From SYIM01 sp041182885 (GTDB lineage Bacteria > Pseudomonadota > Gammaproteobacteria > Burkholderiales > Burkholderiaceae_E), in contig JBMSQB010000007.1 in assembly GCA_049423065.1 (NCBI GenBank), positions 11,918 through 75,917 on the forward strand: a stretch of 64,000 bases of DNA, in the 5' to 3' direction. A model generated the notes under the pieces. It worked only from the letters and a program-made list of their open reading frames with translations. It searched no databases and was not told where the DNA came from. The translations under genes and the position numbers were made by a program. How positions within the stretch are numbered: the stretch's first letter is position 1; the number at the start of each line of letters is the position of its first letter. Shown here one piece after another: positions 43,843 through 54,788 of the stretch.

Positions 43843-45147
43843 ATGCAGGGACTTCACCTTACCGCCGACCTCTACGACTGCCGCTGCGACCCGTCACTTC
43901 TCATCAGCGCGGATCGTCTCGCAGCGCTCTGCCGACGGGCGGTTGAACAGTCTGCCCTCACCCTGGTCGATGAAAAATACGTGCAGTTTCCCGACCATGA
44001 CGGCGAGCCGGGCGGGGTCACCGGCGCGGTACTGCTCGCAGAATCGCATCTGGCAATCCATTCATGGCCGGAGCGCCGCAGCGTCACGCTGGATGTCTAT
44101 GTCTGCAATTTTTCAACCGACAACTCGGCCAAGGCCGAACAGGCGCTGGATCTGCTCCTCGAGGCATTCGATCCTGGTTCGCGGGTGATCGAGCGCCTGC
44201 TGCGAGGCATTGACGATCCGTTCGCGCAGCCTGCTGCCTCGCTCGCCGGCACGCCGGCCGACCGCACCGCTCCCAAAGCGCTCCCGAACGGTCAGGGGCT
44301 GCTGCTCGAATGGCTCAACAGCGACAGCGCATATGGGTTTCGCGCCTCGCAGCGGCTGGAATCGGTACGAACTCCCTGGCAAAAGCTCGAGGTGTTCGAC
44401 ACGCCGCAATGGGGGCGGCTGTTCCGCCTCGATGGCTGCTTCATGACCTCGGAGCGCGATGAGTTCTACTACCACGAGCCGATCATCCATCCTGCGGCAA
44501 CCGCCCACCCGGCACCCGCCGCCGCGCTGATCGTGGGCGGCGGCGACGGTGGCTCGGCCGAAGAGCTTCTCAAGCACCCCAGCATGCGCGAGATCGTCAT
44601 TGCGGAGCTGGATGCCGAGGTGATCCGGATGTCCCGCACGCACCTGCAGGCGGTGCATCAGGGTGCGCTCGATGATCCCCGGGTCACGATCAGTATCGGC
44701 GATGGCTGGGACACGACCGAGGCCCTGGCCCGCTCGGGAAAACGTTTCGACCTGGTGATTCTCGATCTCACCGACCCCGACACGCCCGCGCACCGGCTCT
44801 ACACGCGCGACTACTTCGCGCTCGCGAAAAGCGTCCTGAACCCGGGCGGCGCGCTTTCGCTTCACGTTGGCGCACCCGCCTATCGTCCGGAGCGGGTTCG
44901 CGCACTTCTCGCCGACCTGCGGGCCGTGTTTGCAATCGTCCGACCACTGGGTGTGCATGTACCGCTCTATGGGGCCTACTGGGGCATGGCGGTGGCGTCC
45001 GATCACCTCGATCCCCTGGCCCTCGATGCGGCAGAAGCCGCTCACCGAATCGCGGCCCGTGGCCTTCAGCATCTGCGCTACTACAACGAACAGGTGCACA
45101 GCGGGCTCTTTGCCTTGCCCAATTTTTATCGGGCGCTACAGCCTTGA
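43843..45147 (+). CDS. AdoMet decarboxylase-spermidine synthase fusion (SpeD-SpeE)
   Basis: A 434-residue fusion. Residues 1 to about 115 are a class 1B S-adenosylmethionine decarboxylase: the self-cleavage site is Glu67/Ser68 in AESHLAIHSWPE, with His73 and Cys88 at the same +5 and +20 spacing from the pyruvoyl serine as Ser63, His68 and Cys83 of the Thermotoga enzyme. After a linker (about 120-150), residues about 155-434 are a spermidine synthase with GGGDGG at 232-237 and the LTDP block at 309-312. It would decarboxylate AdoMet and use the product to aminopropylate putrescine. Normally these are separate genes. Start chosen at ATG; the TTG at 43798 overlaps the promoter. Confidence 0.9.
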   Translation: MQGLHLTADLYDCRCDPSLLISADRLAALCRRAVEQSALTLVDEKYVQFPDHDGEPGGVTGAVLLAESHLAIHSWPERRSVTLDVYVCNFSTDNSAKAEQALDLLLEAFDPGSRVIERLLRGIDDPFAQPAASLAGTPADRTAPKALPNGQGLLLEWLNSDSAYGFRASQRLESVRTPWQKLEVFDTPQWGRLFRLDGCFMTSERDEFYYHEPIIHPAATAHPAPAAALIVGGGDGGSAEELLKHPSMREIVIAELDAEVIRMSRTHLQAVHQGALDDPRVTISIGDGWDTTEALARSGKRFDLVILDLTDPDTPAHRLYTRDYFALAKSVLNPGGALSLHVGAPAYRPERVRALLADLRAVFAIVRPLGVHVPLYGAYWGMAVASDHLDPLALDAAEAAHRIAARGLQHLRYYNEQVHSGLFALPNFYRALQP

Positions 45148-45893
45148 TCCCGCGTGTGCTGGTCCGTGCGGCCGACCCCGCTCTGCCGTTTGCGAGCGGC
45201 CTCCGGGTTGCGCTCGACACCCGACAGCGACACTACCTCACGCGGGTATTGAGACTGGTCCAGGGCGCCGAGGTCGAGCTTTTCGATGGTCGCGGGGGCC
45301 GTTGGGCAGCGCGTCTGGACGGTGCAGCCGGGAGCGCCTGTCTGGTCATCCAGGCCGCCTTGCGCGCCACCCCGGAAAGCCCGCTCGCCATCCATCTGGG
45401 TCAGTGCCTGTCCAGCGCAGACAAAATGGACTGGACCATCGAGAAGGCCGTCGAGCTGGGTGCCACCACCATCACCCCGCTTTTTTCCAGCCGCAGCCAG
45501 GTCCGTCTCGATGAGGACCGCGCACGGCGCAAACTCGAGCACTGGCGCGCAGTCGCCGAGGCCGCCTGCATGCAGAGCGGGCGCGATGTGCTCCCGGACG
45601 TAGCCGAACCGAGCCCGATCGCACGCTGGATCGAGCAGGCGGCCGATTCCCTGCGGCTGGTACTCGACCCGCAGGCAGCCACCTCGCTGTCGGCGTGCGT
45701 CCGCGCCAACACGCCCGGTCGCACCCCGATCTGTCTGCTGGCGGGGCCCGAATCGGGTCTGGATGGGGAGGAACTGGCAGCGGCGCGTTCAGCGGGCTTT
45801 CAGGCTGTCAGCCTGGGCCCACGGGTGCTTCGCACCGAAACCGCAGGGCTCGCCGCAATCGCTGCACTGCAGGCGTTGGCCGGCGATTTTTGA
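45144..45893 (+). CDS. rsmE: 16S rRNA (uracil(1498)-N(3))-methyltransferase
   Basis: A 249-residue SPOUT-family methyltransferase. The PUA-like N-terminal part (RQRHYLTRVLRL, EVELFDGRGG) is followed by the knotted domain with KMDWTIEKAVELG, LAGPESGLDGEEL and SLGPRVLRTETA. It methylates U1498 of 16S rRNA in the 30S subunit. Start is TTG overlapping the upstream stop as TTGA, so its translation depends on the fusion gene before it. Confidence 0.95.
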   Translation: MIPRVLVRAADPALPFASGLRVALDTRQRHYLTRVLRLVQGAEVELFDGRGGRWAARLDGAAGSACLVIQAALRATPESPLAIHLGQCLSSADKMDWTIEKAVELGATTITPLFSSRSQVRLDEDRARRKLEHWRAVAEAACMQSGRDVLPDVAEPSPIARWIEQAADSLRLVLDPQAATSLSACVRANTPGRTPICLLAGPESGLDGEELAAARSAGFQAVSLGPRVLRTETAGLAAIAALQALAGDF

Positions 45894-45906
45894 GCCCGGT
45901 AGCGGG

Positions 45907-46335
45907 TCAGGCAGCCGGGCGCGAGGCCCGCGCGTCGGCCACCGAGTAAAACACGCGAAATGCGATGCCCTTGTCGAAAAAGAAATCGGCGGCATCACGG
46001 AACACATCGAGCAGCGCGTCGCGCTGGTCGCGATCGAAATGCGCGCCCGCGGGCAGGCGCTGAAGCACCACGACAAAACCGGGTTGGTCGGTATCGGCCG
46101 CCGGCTTGAGATCAGTCATGCAGTCGTAGAGGGCATCGAGGTTGCCACCAAAATGCCCTGGCAGCGTGAAGCCCTCGGCGATCCGACTCATCACGCCCGC
46201 TTTGTCGTCGACGCCATCGAAGTCGGCCCTGAGCACCGTCTGGCTGCTTCGCTTGGCGTTTCGCAGCAGTTCATCCAGATCGTACGCTGCCAGCGGCAGC
46301 ATTGCCTGAGCCGGCATATTGCTGAGTGCAGTCAT
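45907..46335 (-). CDS. Barstar family RNase inhibitor
   Basis: A 142-residue protein with a barstar domain. The inhibitory helix is recognisable in LPGHFGGNLDALYDCMTDL, where the two acidic residues corresponding to Asp35 and Asp39 of barstar are Asp67 and Asp71. The N- and C-terminal extensions are longer than in classic 90-residue barstar. It overlaps the upstream RNase gene by 4 nt (ATGA), the usual order for an RNase and its cytoplasmic inhibitor. It should protect the cell before the RNase is exported. Confidence 0.93.
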   Translation of the reverse strand: MTALSNMPAQAMLPLAAYDLDELLRNAKRSSQTVLRADFDGVDDKAGVMSRIAEGFTLPGHFGGNLDALYDCMTDLKPAADTDQPGFVVVLQRLPAGAHFDRDQRDALLDVFRDAADFFFDKGIAFRVFYSVADARASRPAA

Positions 46336-46763
46336 CGTTCCTGCCTCCCGTTTGGGGCTTCACGGATGCGCCGAAAACTCTTGTAGTGATCATCGGTGTA
46401 GAAATACTCGCCCGAGGTTCGCGGGTCGCCACCCGCCACGATCCGGCGCGCACCCCGCGTGCGCTCGCCTGGGGTGCGGACGGTGTACTCGGAGTAGTGA
46501 TCCGGCGGCCGCTGCGGCAACACCCGCTCTCGGTTACCGAAACGGGTACCGTCTTTGTCGTACGGAAAGGGTCCACCCGCCTTGATCAGGCGCAGCGTTT
46601 CACGCGCTTCCGGCGGGAGCTCGGCAAGATCGACCCAGGCAATGCCCGCAGCCGCTTCGGGAGACGCGCGCTGTGCCTGTGCGGGCGCCGTGCCGCCGCC
46701 CAGCCAACCGGCCAGAATCAGCAGGGCGGTGCAAACAAAAATTGACAGCCATCGTGTAATCAT
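46332..46763 (-). CDS. Secreted guanyl-specific ribonuclease (barnase / RNase Sa type)
   Basis: A 143-residue protein: residues 1-30 are a signal peptide ending AQA, followed by a microbial RNase domain. Catalytic residues match RNase Sa: Glu92 in SEYTVRTPG, Arg106/Arg107 in GARRIV, and His126 in DDHYKSF. It would cleave RNA after guanosine outside the cytoplasm. It is followed at once by its barstar inhibitor, so the pair is an exported nuclease with immunity. The role, whether feeding on RNA, competition or other, is not shown by sequence. Confidence 0.93.
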   Translation of the reverse strand: MITRWLSIFVCTALLILAGWLGGGTAPAQAQRASPEAAAGIAWVDLAELPPEARETLRLIKAGGPFPYDKDGTRFGNRERVLPQRPPDHYSEYTVRTPGERTRGARRIVAGGDPRTSGEYFYTDDHYKSFRRIREAPNGRQER

Positions 46764-46814
46764 TTCCGTACTAGGCCACAGCGCAAGCGGTTTGGCAAGC
46801 GCCAGCCTGGTCGG

Positions 46815-47954
46815 TCAGGCCGGCGAGAAAACGATATCGCAGCTGTCGGGCTGAACCCAGCGTGCGCACTCGCGGGTGCGGTCCAGGCAACCGCCGTGCT
46901 CGTACACCCCACGCGGGTCGCGCCAGCGCTGCATCAGCGCGAGCACACGCGCATGCTCTGCGGGGTCGGCCTCGGTCAACGCCACCCGGCGCGCGACTTC
47001 GTCTTCATCCACCCGGAGGCGGCCATCCTCACCCCGGTAGGTGGCATGGCGCCAGTGGTAGATCTCGACACATTTCCTCTCGAGGGTGAAGGGCGCATTG
47101 CGCTTCCAGAAATTGGAGAACAATCCGTCGCCGATATAAATCACCCAGGAGCCTTCAAAACCCTCGGCATCGGCCGAATGGGCATCGGGATTGCGAAACC
47201 AGATGCGGTCACCGGGAACAAACCAGCAAGCGGGCACGGGCTCGTCAAAGGTTCCCAGCTCGCGCAGCAGCACGTCGTGGAATTCGCGCGATTCGATCGG
47301 CCGGCGCGTCGAACGCTCCCGCAGGCGCTGCTTGAGTTCAGGGTGAACGCGCGCGGCCTCGCGCGCGATCGCGAGCAGCATCACATACTCGGAGGCGCGA
47401 TAGCAGCCAAAGCCGTACGGGTCCTCGTCCGGACCGGGCTGCGTGGCGGCGGCAAGCGCACCGACCAGGCTGCAGCCCGGACGCAGGCTGAAGCTGCCGG
47501 TTTCCAGTCGGTCCCAATACGCCTCGGGACGGTACTGGTCGATATCGAAGCGGAGTGCGGTGGCGGCTCCCGCCTGGGCCGTGTCGACACGAATCCGCAC
47601 CGCCGACTCAAACTCGTCAAAATCCGGGAAATCGAGCTCGAGCGGTGACAAGAGCAGGCTGGTGAGCACCTCTCGTTCGGTATGGCGTTCGTCGCGCCCA
47701 CACTGATCGGCAAGCACCTCGCCCAAGGCAGTGGTGTCGAGCTGCGGCGCCCAGGTCACGCTGGACTCGGGCGCGAGGCCCGCGCACAGCGACGAGTGGT
47801 TCGCCTGGACCCGGACATGGGCAAGCAGACCAAGCTCGTCGAGCCACGCGCGCAGACGCTGCGTGTCCCGCCCCGGATCTGTGGCAACACCCGCTCCCCC
47901 GATCCGGATTCCCTTGTGCTCCCCCTGTCCGGACTCTTTTTGGATCCGGTTCAT
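46815..47954 (-). CDS. Tgl-like protein (Bacillus spore transglutaminase family)
   Basis: A 379-residue protein I compare to Bacillus Tgl (PF20085 type). Shared features: AYWDRLETGSFSLRP aligned to the YWRVSPEG stretch, GFGCYRASEYVMLLAIA aligned to the Tgl nucleophile region (Cys184 for Cys116), and FVPGDRIWFRNPD followed by EGSWVIYIGDGLFSNF. The Tgl glutamate and histidine partners do not align well (EGSW for RGEN, SNF for AHG), so activity is open. It has an extra N-terminal 90 and C-terminal 70 residues, several cysteines and no signal peptide. It precedes the RNase-barstar pair by about 50 nt on the same strand and is followed by it; whether they act together is unknown. Confidence 0.6.
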   Translation of the reverse strand: MNRIQKESGQGEHKGIRIGGAGVATDPGRDTQRLRAWLDELGLLAHVRVQANHSSLCAGLAPESSVTWAPQLDTTALGEVLADQCGRDERHTEREVLTSLLLSPLELDFPDFDEFESAVRIRVDTAQAGAATALRFDIDQYRPEAYWDRLETGSFSLRPGCSLVGALAAATQPGPDEDPYGFGCYRASEYVMLLAIAREAARVHPELKQRLRERSTRRPIESREFHDVLLRELGTFDEPVPACWFVPGDRIWFRNPDAHSADAEGFEGSWVIYIGDGLFSNFWKRNAPFTLERKCVEIYHWRHATYRGEDGRLRVDEDEVARRVALTEADPAEHARVLALMQRWRDPRGVYEHGGCLDRTRECARWVQPDSCDIVFSPA

Positions 47955-48026
47955 GCGCCGAAGTATTGATCACGCCATGCCGGAAAGGCAAGGGCCCGGA
48001 CCGGTGTTGCGAAACAGGGCCCGCGC

Positions 48027-50303
<2,277 letters not shown>

Positions 50304-50347
50304 TTTATGTCTCCCCGGAGCACGGGCCCCAGTCTGGCGAACAGGTC

Positions 50348-53300
50348 TTATCGATCATACAGGCAACGTTCCAGCACACGGGCAACATGCAAGGCTTCGC
50401 GGCCGGCGCCATCGAGGATCTGATGCCGGCAGCTTGTGCCGTCTGCGACGATGAGTGTGCCGTCGTCGGCGGCGCGCACCGCGGGCAGAAGCGACAGTTC
50501 AGCCATCCTGACCGAGGTATCAAAATGCTCGGCCTCATAGCCAAACGCTCCGGCCATGCCACAGCACGATGACTCGATCGTCTCGACGCTTGCGCCTGGA
50601 ATCCGCTTGAGCACCGCGTGCACAGGCGGCATCAGATCGAAGGCCTTCTGGTGACAGTGGCCGTGCACCAGGAGCTTGAGGCCAGGCTGCGGCGCCACGG
50701 GCAAGTCAAGCGTACCCGCCGCCATCTGCGCGGCCAGGAACTCCTCAAAGAGCTGCGCGGATGCCGCCACCTTCTGTGCGAGGTCCCCCAGCCCAAGGAC
50801 CAGTGCCTCATCGCGAAGCGTGAGGAGGCAGGAGGGCTCAAGGCCAATCACCGGTATGCCCCGTTCGACAAAGGGCGCGAGTGCCGCGAGCGTGCGCCGC
50901 AGCTCGGCGCGCGCCTCATCGAGCAGTCCCGCCGACAGCCAGGTCCGACCACAGCAGAGCGCGCGTTGCGGCGTTGCATCGCCCGCTGCGGGCATCGCCA
51001 CATGCACGCGCCACCCCGCGGCATTCAGCACGCGTCGCGCGGCCGACAGCGTCTCGGCCTCGAAGTGGTTGTTGAAGGTGTCTGCAAACAGCACCACCTC
51101 GCGCACGGCAAGCGCGGGCGGGGGCGCCTCAGGCTGGTGGGTGAAGGGAACGGGCGCCCAGCGCGGGAGGCTGCGCCGGGCCGACAGCCCGAAGAGCTTT
51201 TCGCGCAGCCAGCCACTGCCGGGGGCGCGCGCCAGCGCATTGAGAACCGGCGCCATCTGCGAGGCAACCGAGGCGTAACGCGGCAGACTGGCGATCAGTT
51301 TCTCGCGCAGCGTCGGCGGCTTCACCTGGCGCAGCTGATGCTGGTATTCGAGCTTCATCTTCGCCATGTCGACGCCCGTCGGACACTCGCGACGACAGCC
51401 CTTGCAGCTCACGCACAAGGCCATGGTCTGGGCAAGCTCGTCGGAGCCGAGCGCGTCCTGACCCAGCTGCCCCGACAGCGCAAGGCGCAGGGTGTTGGCA
51501 CGGCCCCGCGTGAGGTGCTGTTCGTCGGCAGTGACGCGCCAGCTGGGGCACATGGTGCCGGCATCAAATTTTCGGCAATGGCCATTGTTGTTGCACATCT
51601 CGATGGCTTTGCCGAATCCACCTGCCGGGTCGCCCCCGGTACCCGGCGCCGACAGGGTCTCGGTGAGCGGGTCGTTCTGAACATCCCAGGCCGACCAGTC
51701 AAGCCCCGTACGAAGCGGTTGCATTGCATAACCGGGACGGTAGCGAAACAGCGTCCGGTCATCCATCCTGGTCGCGCGAACGATTTTCCCCGGGTTCAGA
51801 AGATTCGTCGGATCGAACAGGTCTTTCACCTCTTCGAAGGCGCGTGTGAGACGCGGGCCATATTGCCAGGCCACCCATTCGCTGCGCACCAGACCGTCGC
51901 CGTGCTCCCCCGAAAACGCGCCTTTGTAGCGGCGCACCAGTTCGGCAGCCTCCTCGGCAATCGCGCGCATCCGGGCAGCGCCCCCCTGCGGACCATCGGC
52001 ACGCATGTCGAGGATGGGGCGCACATGAAGCGTACCCACCGAGGCATGCGCATACCAGGTGCCACGCGTGCCGTGGCGGCGAAACACCTCGGTGAGCCGG
52101 TCGGTGTACTCCGCGAGATGCTCGAGCGGAACCGCGCAGTCCTCGATGAAGCTCACGGGCTTTCCGTCCCCGCGCAGCGACATCATGATGTTGAGACCGG
52201 CCTTCCGAACTTCCCAGAAAGCCTTCTGGGCACGCTCATCGGTCATCTGCACCACGGCACCGGGAAGGCCCAGCCGGTCGGCCACCAGTTCGACCAGCTC
52301 GGCAAGCCTGCGGCGGATCGCCGCGGCATCGTCGCCCGCGAATTCCACCAGCAGCACCGCCTGGGGCAGTTCGCCTTCGCGGCGGACCATTGCGGCATCG
52401 ATCACCGGGCGGAACGCCGGGTTCTGCCGCGCGAGGTCGATCATGGTGCGGTCGACCAGTTCAACCGCGACCGGCCCCAGTTTGACGATGTGCTGGGCGC
52501 TCGCCATCGCCGCATGAAAATCCGGGAAATTCACCACCCCCAGCACGCGCGCGCCCGGGAGCGGCGAAAGCTTCAGTTGCAACCGCCGGAACACGGCGAG
52601 CGTGCCCTCCGAGCCCACCAGCAGGTGCGACAGATTCAACGACCCATCGGCCGTGTAGGGGCGCTCCGACTGCGGATGAAAGACATCGAGGTTGTAGCCG
52701 CCCACGCGCCGCATCACGCGCGGCCACACGCGCTCGATCTCATCACGCTCGCGGGCGCCGATTTCATGCAGGCGCGACACCAGGGCGCTCGAGCGCGCGC
52801 TCGACAGCGGTCGCGACGCCTGTGGGCCGAAGGGCCCGAAGTGCTCCCGGGTGCCGTCGGCGAGAATGGCGTCCAGCCCCAGCACGTTGTGCACCATGTT
52901 GCCGTAGGCGATGGAGCGCGAGCCGCAGGAGTTGTTTCCGGCCATCCCACCCAGGGTGGCCTGCGCCGAGGTGGACACATCGACCGGAAACCAGAGCCCC
53001 AGCGGCTTGAGTTGCGCGTTCAGGTGGTCCAGCACGATGCCGGGCTGGACTTCGGCCACGCGCGCTTGCGCGTCAATCGAGATCACACGATTCAAATGCC
53101 GGCTGAAATCCACCACCAGCGCCTCGCCCACCGTCTGCCCGCACTGACTGGTCCCCGCGCCCCGGGGCAGTATCGGCACCTTCATGTCGGCCGCAAGATC
53201 AATCGTGGCAGCGAGGTCTTCCTCATCGGCCGGCACCACAACCCCGACCGGAAACTGCTGGTAGATCGACGCGTCGGTCGAATAGCGCCCACGCGTGGCG

Positions 53301-53416
53301 GGGTCGAACTTCACCTCGCCCTTCAGCACATTGCGAAGACGCCGCGCGAGACGGCTGCGATCAAGCGAGGCCGACGGGGCAAAGCCGATCGGGGCAACGG
53401 AAACGGAGTCGGACAT
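50348..53416 (-). CDS. FAD-binding and (Fe-S)-binding oxidoreductase (YdiJ-like, D-2-hydroxyglutarate/D-lactate type)
   Basis: A 1022-residue flavo-Fe-S enzyme, close in length to E. coli YdiJ. The N-terminal FAD domain has LPRGAGTSQCGQTVG and the NLLNPGKI end block. An iron-sulfur region carries CNNNGHCRKFDAGTMCPS and CVSCKGCRRECPTGVD. The C-terminal part has CCG-type motifs (HGHCHQKAF, ESSCCGMAGAFGYE). Such enzymes oxidise D-2-hydroxy acids and pass electrons to the membrane. The FAD and the Fe-S parts are fused in one chain, which is usual for YdiJ. Confidence 0.93.
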   Translation of the reverse strand: MSDSVSVAPIGFAPSASLDRSRLARRLRNVLKGEVKFDPATRGRYSTDASIYQQFPVGVVVPADEEDLAATIDLAADMKVPILPRGAGTSQCGQTVGEALVVDFSRHLNRVISIDAQARVAEVQPGIVLDHLNAQLKPLGLWFPVDVSTSAQATLGGMAGNNSCGSRSIAYGNMVHNVLGLDAILADGTREHFGPFGPQASRPLSSARSSALVSRLHEIGARERDEIERVWPRVMRRVGGYNLDVFHPQSERPYTADGSLNLSHLLVGSEGTLAVFRRLQLKLSPLPGARVLGVVNFPDFHAAMASAQHIVKLGPVAVELVDRTMIDLARQNPAFRPVIDAAMVRREGELPQAVLLVEFAGDDAAAIRRRLAELVELVADRLGLPGAVVQMTDERAQKAFWEVRKAGLNIMMSLRGDGKPVSFIEDCAVPLEHLAEYTDRLTEVFRRHGTRGTWYAHASVGTLHVRPILDMRADGPQGGAARMRAIAEEAAELVRRYKGAFSGEHGDGLVRSEWVAWQYGPRLTRAFEEVKDLFDPTNLLNPGKIVRATRMDDRTLFRYRPGYAMQPLRTGLDWSAWDVQNDPLTETLSAPGTGGDPAGGFGKAIEMCNNNGHCRKFDAGTMCPSWRVTADEQHLTRGRANTLRLALSGQLGQDALGSDELAQTMALCVSCKGCRRECPTGVDMAKMKLEYQHQLRQVKPPTLREKLIASLPRYASVASQMAPVLNALARAPGSGWLREKLFGLSARRSLPRWAPVPFTHQPEAPPPALAVREVVLFADTFNNHFEAETLSAARRVLNAAGWRVHVAMPAAGDATPQRALCCGRTWLSAGLLDEARAELRRTLAALAPFVERGIPVIGLEPSCLLTLRDEALVLGLGDLAQKVAASAQLFEEFLAAQMAAGTLDLPVAPQPGLKLLVHGHCHQKAFDLMPPVHAVLKRIPGASVETIESSCCGMAGAFGYEAEHFDTSVRMAELSLLPAVRAADDGTLIVADGTSCRHQILDGAGREALHVARVLERCLYDR

Positions 53417-53463
53417 GGCAGGGGCTCTCTTGGGGCAAGGCCGACGCAGACGCCGGGACCCTC

Positions 53464-53469
53464 TACAAT
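53464..53469 (+). promoter_or_regulatory. Candidate -10 box for the aminotransferase pair
   Basis: TACAAT at 53464-53469 is a good -10, but no -35 lies at 16-18 bp. It is about 93 nt upstream of the serine-glyoxylate-type aminotransferase and points toward it. Weak evidence. Confidence 0.3.
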
Positions 53470-53561
53470 TCCGCGATTAGACACCAGCGACGCTCGCGCG
53501 CCGCGAGCATCCCCACTCGGCCCGCGCCGCCTTACCCGGGCCTGAACCAGACGGACAAGCG

Positions 53562-54788
53562 ATGAAACTACCCAGCGGACTGCGGCTTGATCACCACCCG
53601 ACCGGTCGGCATTTCCTGCAGATCCCGGGGCCCACCAATGTTCCCGACCGTATCCTGCGGGCCATCGACCATCCCACGATTGATCACCGGGGCCCTGAAT
53701 TCGGCGAGCTTGGGCGCTATGTTCTCGACGGCATCCGGAAAATTTTCCAGACCACGCAGCCGGTCATCATTTATTCGGCTTCTGGGACGGGCGCCTGGGA
53801 GGCCGCACTGGTCAACACCTTGTCCGCTGGCGACCGCGTGCTGATGGTTGAAACCGGGCACTTCGCAGCGCTCTGGAAGCGCCTCGCCGAGCGCCTCGGT
53901 CTGATTGCAGACTACATCCCGGGCGATTGGCGAAGTGGCATCGACGCAGCCGAGATCGGACGCCGCCTCGCTGCCGATCATGCGCACAGCATTCGCGCCG
54001 TCTGCGTGGTCCATAACGAAACCTCATCGGGCATCACCTCCGATATCGCTGCCGTGCGTCGCGCGATCGATGCGGCGGGTCATCCGGCCCTGCTGATGGT
54101 CGACACGGTGTCCTCGATCGGGTCGATCGACTATCGTCACGATGAGTGGGGGGTGGATGTCACCATCGCCGGGTCACAGAAAGGCCTCATGCTGCCCCCC
54201 GGGCTGGGCTTCAACGCAATCAGTCCGAAGGCCCTGGCCGCGAGCCGGACCGCTGGCCTGCCGCGCGCGTTCTGGGCCTGGGACGACATGCTGGCCTCAA
54301 ACGAGAAGGGCTATTGGCCCACCACTCCCTCCACCAATCTGCTGTATGGCCTTGCAGAGGCCATCGACATGCTTGCAAGCGAGGGGCTGGCCGCAGTCTT
54401 CGCCCGTCATGTGCGACACGGCGAGGCCACCCGTCGGGCGGTCCAGGCATGGGGGCTGGAGCTGTTGTGCCGCAACCCTGCCGAGGCGAGCCCGGTGGTC
54501 ACCGCTGTCGTCATGCCAGAGGCCGCTCCCGGCAAGCGCCACGATGCCGATGCGCTCCGGCGTCTGGTGCTCGAGCGCTTCAACATGTCGCTGGGCACCG
54601 GCCTGGGGCGGCTTGCGGGCTGGGTGTTCCGGATCGGTCATCTGGGCGACTTCAACGACCTGTCCCTGGTCGGCACGCTGGGCGGGGTCGAAATGGGCCT
54701 GGTGGCAGCAGGCGTCCCCCACCGCCCCGGCGGTGTGCAGGCAGCAGTCGACTATCTCGCAGCCTGCGCACGGGAAGCACGGGCGTGA
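53562..54788 (+). CDS. Serine/alanine--glyoxylate aminotransferase family protein
   Basis: A 408-residue class V aminotransferase. It begins with PGPTNVPDRILRAIDHPTIDHR, typical of serine-glyoxylate aminotransferases, and the PLP lysine is in AGSQKGLMLPPG. The substrate-side block TPSTNLLYGLAEAID is present. It uses glyoxylate as amino acceptor. It is divergent from the YdiJ-like hydroxyacid dehydrogenase, so a link to glyoxylate/hydroxyacid metabolism is possible but unproved. Confidence 0.92.
   Translation: MKLPSGLRLDHHPTGRHFLQIPGPTNVPDRILRAIDHPTIDHRGPEFGELGRYVLDGIRKIFQTTQPVIIYSASGTGAWEAALVNTLSAGDRVLMVETGHFAALWKRLAERLGLIADYIPGDWRSGIDAAEIGRRLAADHAHSIRAVCVVHNETSSGITSDIAAVRRAIDAAGHPALLMVDTVSSIGSIDYRHDEWGVDVTIAGSQKGLMLPPGLGFNAISPKALAASRTAGLPRAFWAWDDMLASNEKGYWPTTPSTNLLYGLAEAIDMLASEGLAAVFARHVRHGEATRRAVQAWGLELLCRNPAEASPVVTAVVMPEAAPGKRHDADALRRLVLERFNMSLGTGLGRLAGWVFRIGHLGDFNDLSLVGTLGGVEMGLVAAGVPHRPGGVQAAVDYLAACAREARA

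Noticed and set aside
47980..48020. Two GGGCCCG copies in the gap between maeB and the Tgl-like gene
   Set aside because: Short, GC-rich and without a T-run; too little to call a terminator.
50618..53545. A 975-codon open frame on the plus strand antisense to the YdiJ-like gene
   Set aside because: It is an in-register shadow of a GC-rich gene; its translation has no domain character, while the minus strand has clear motifs.
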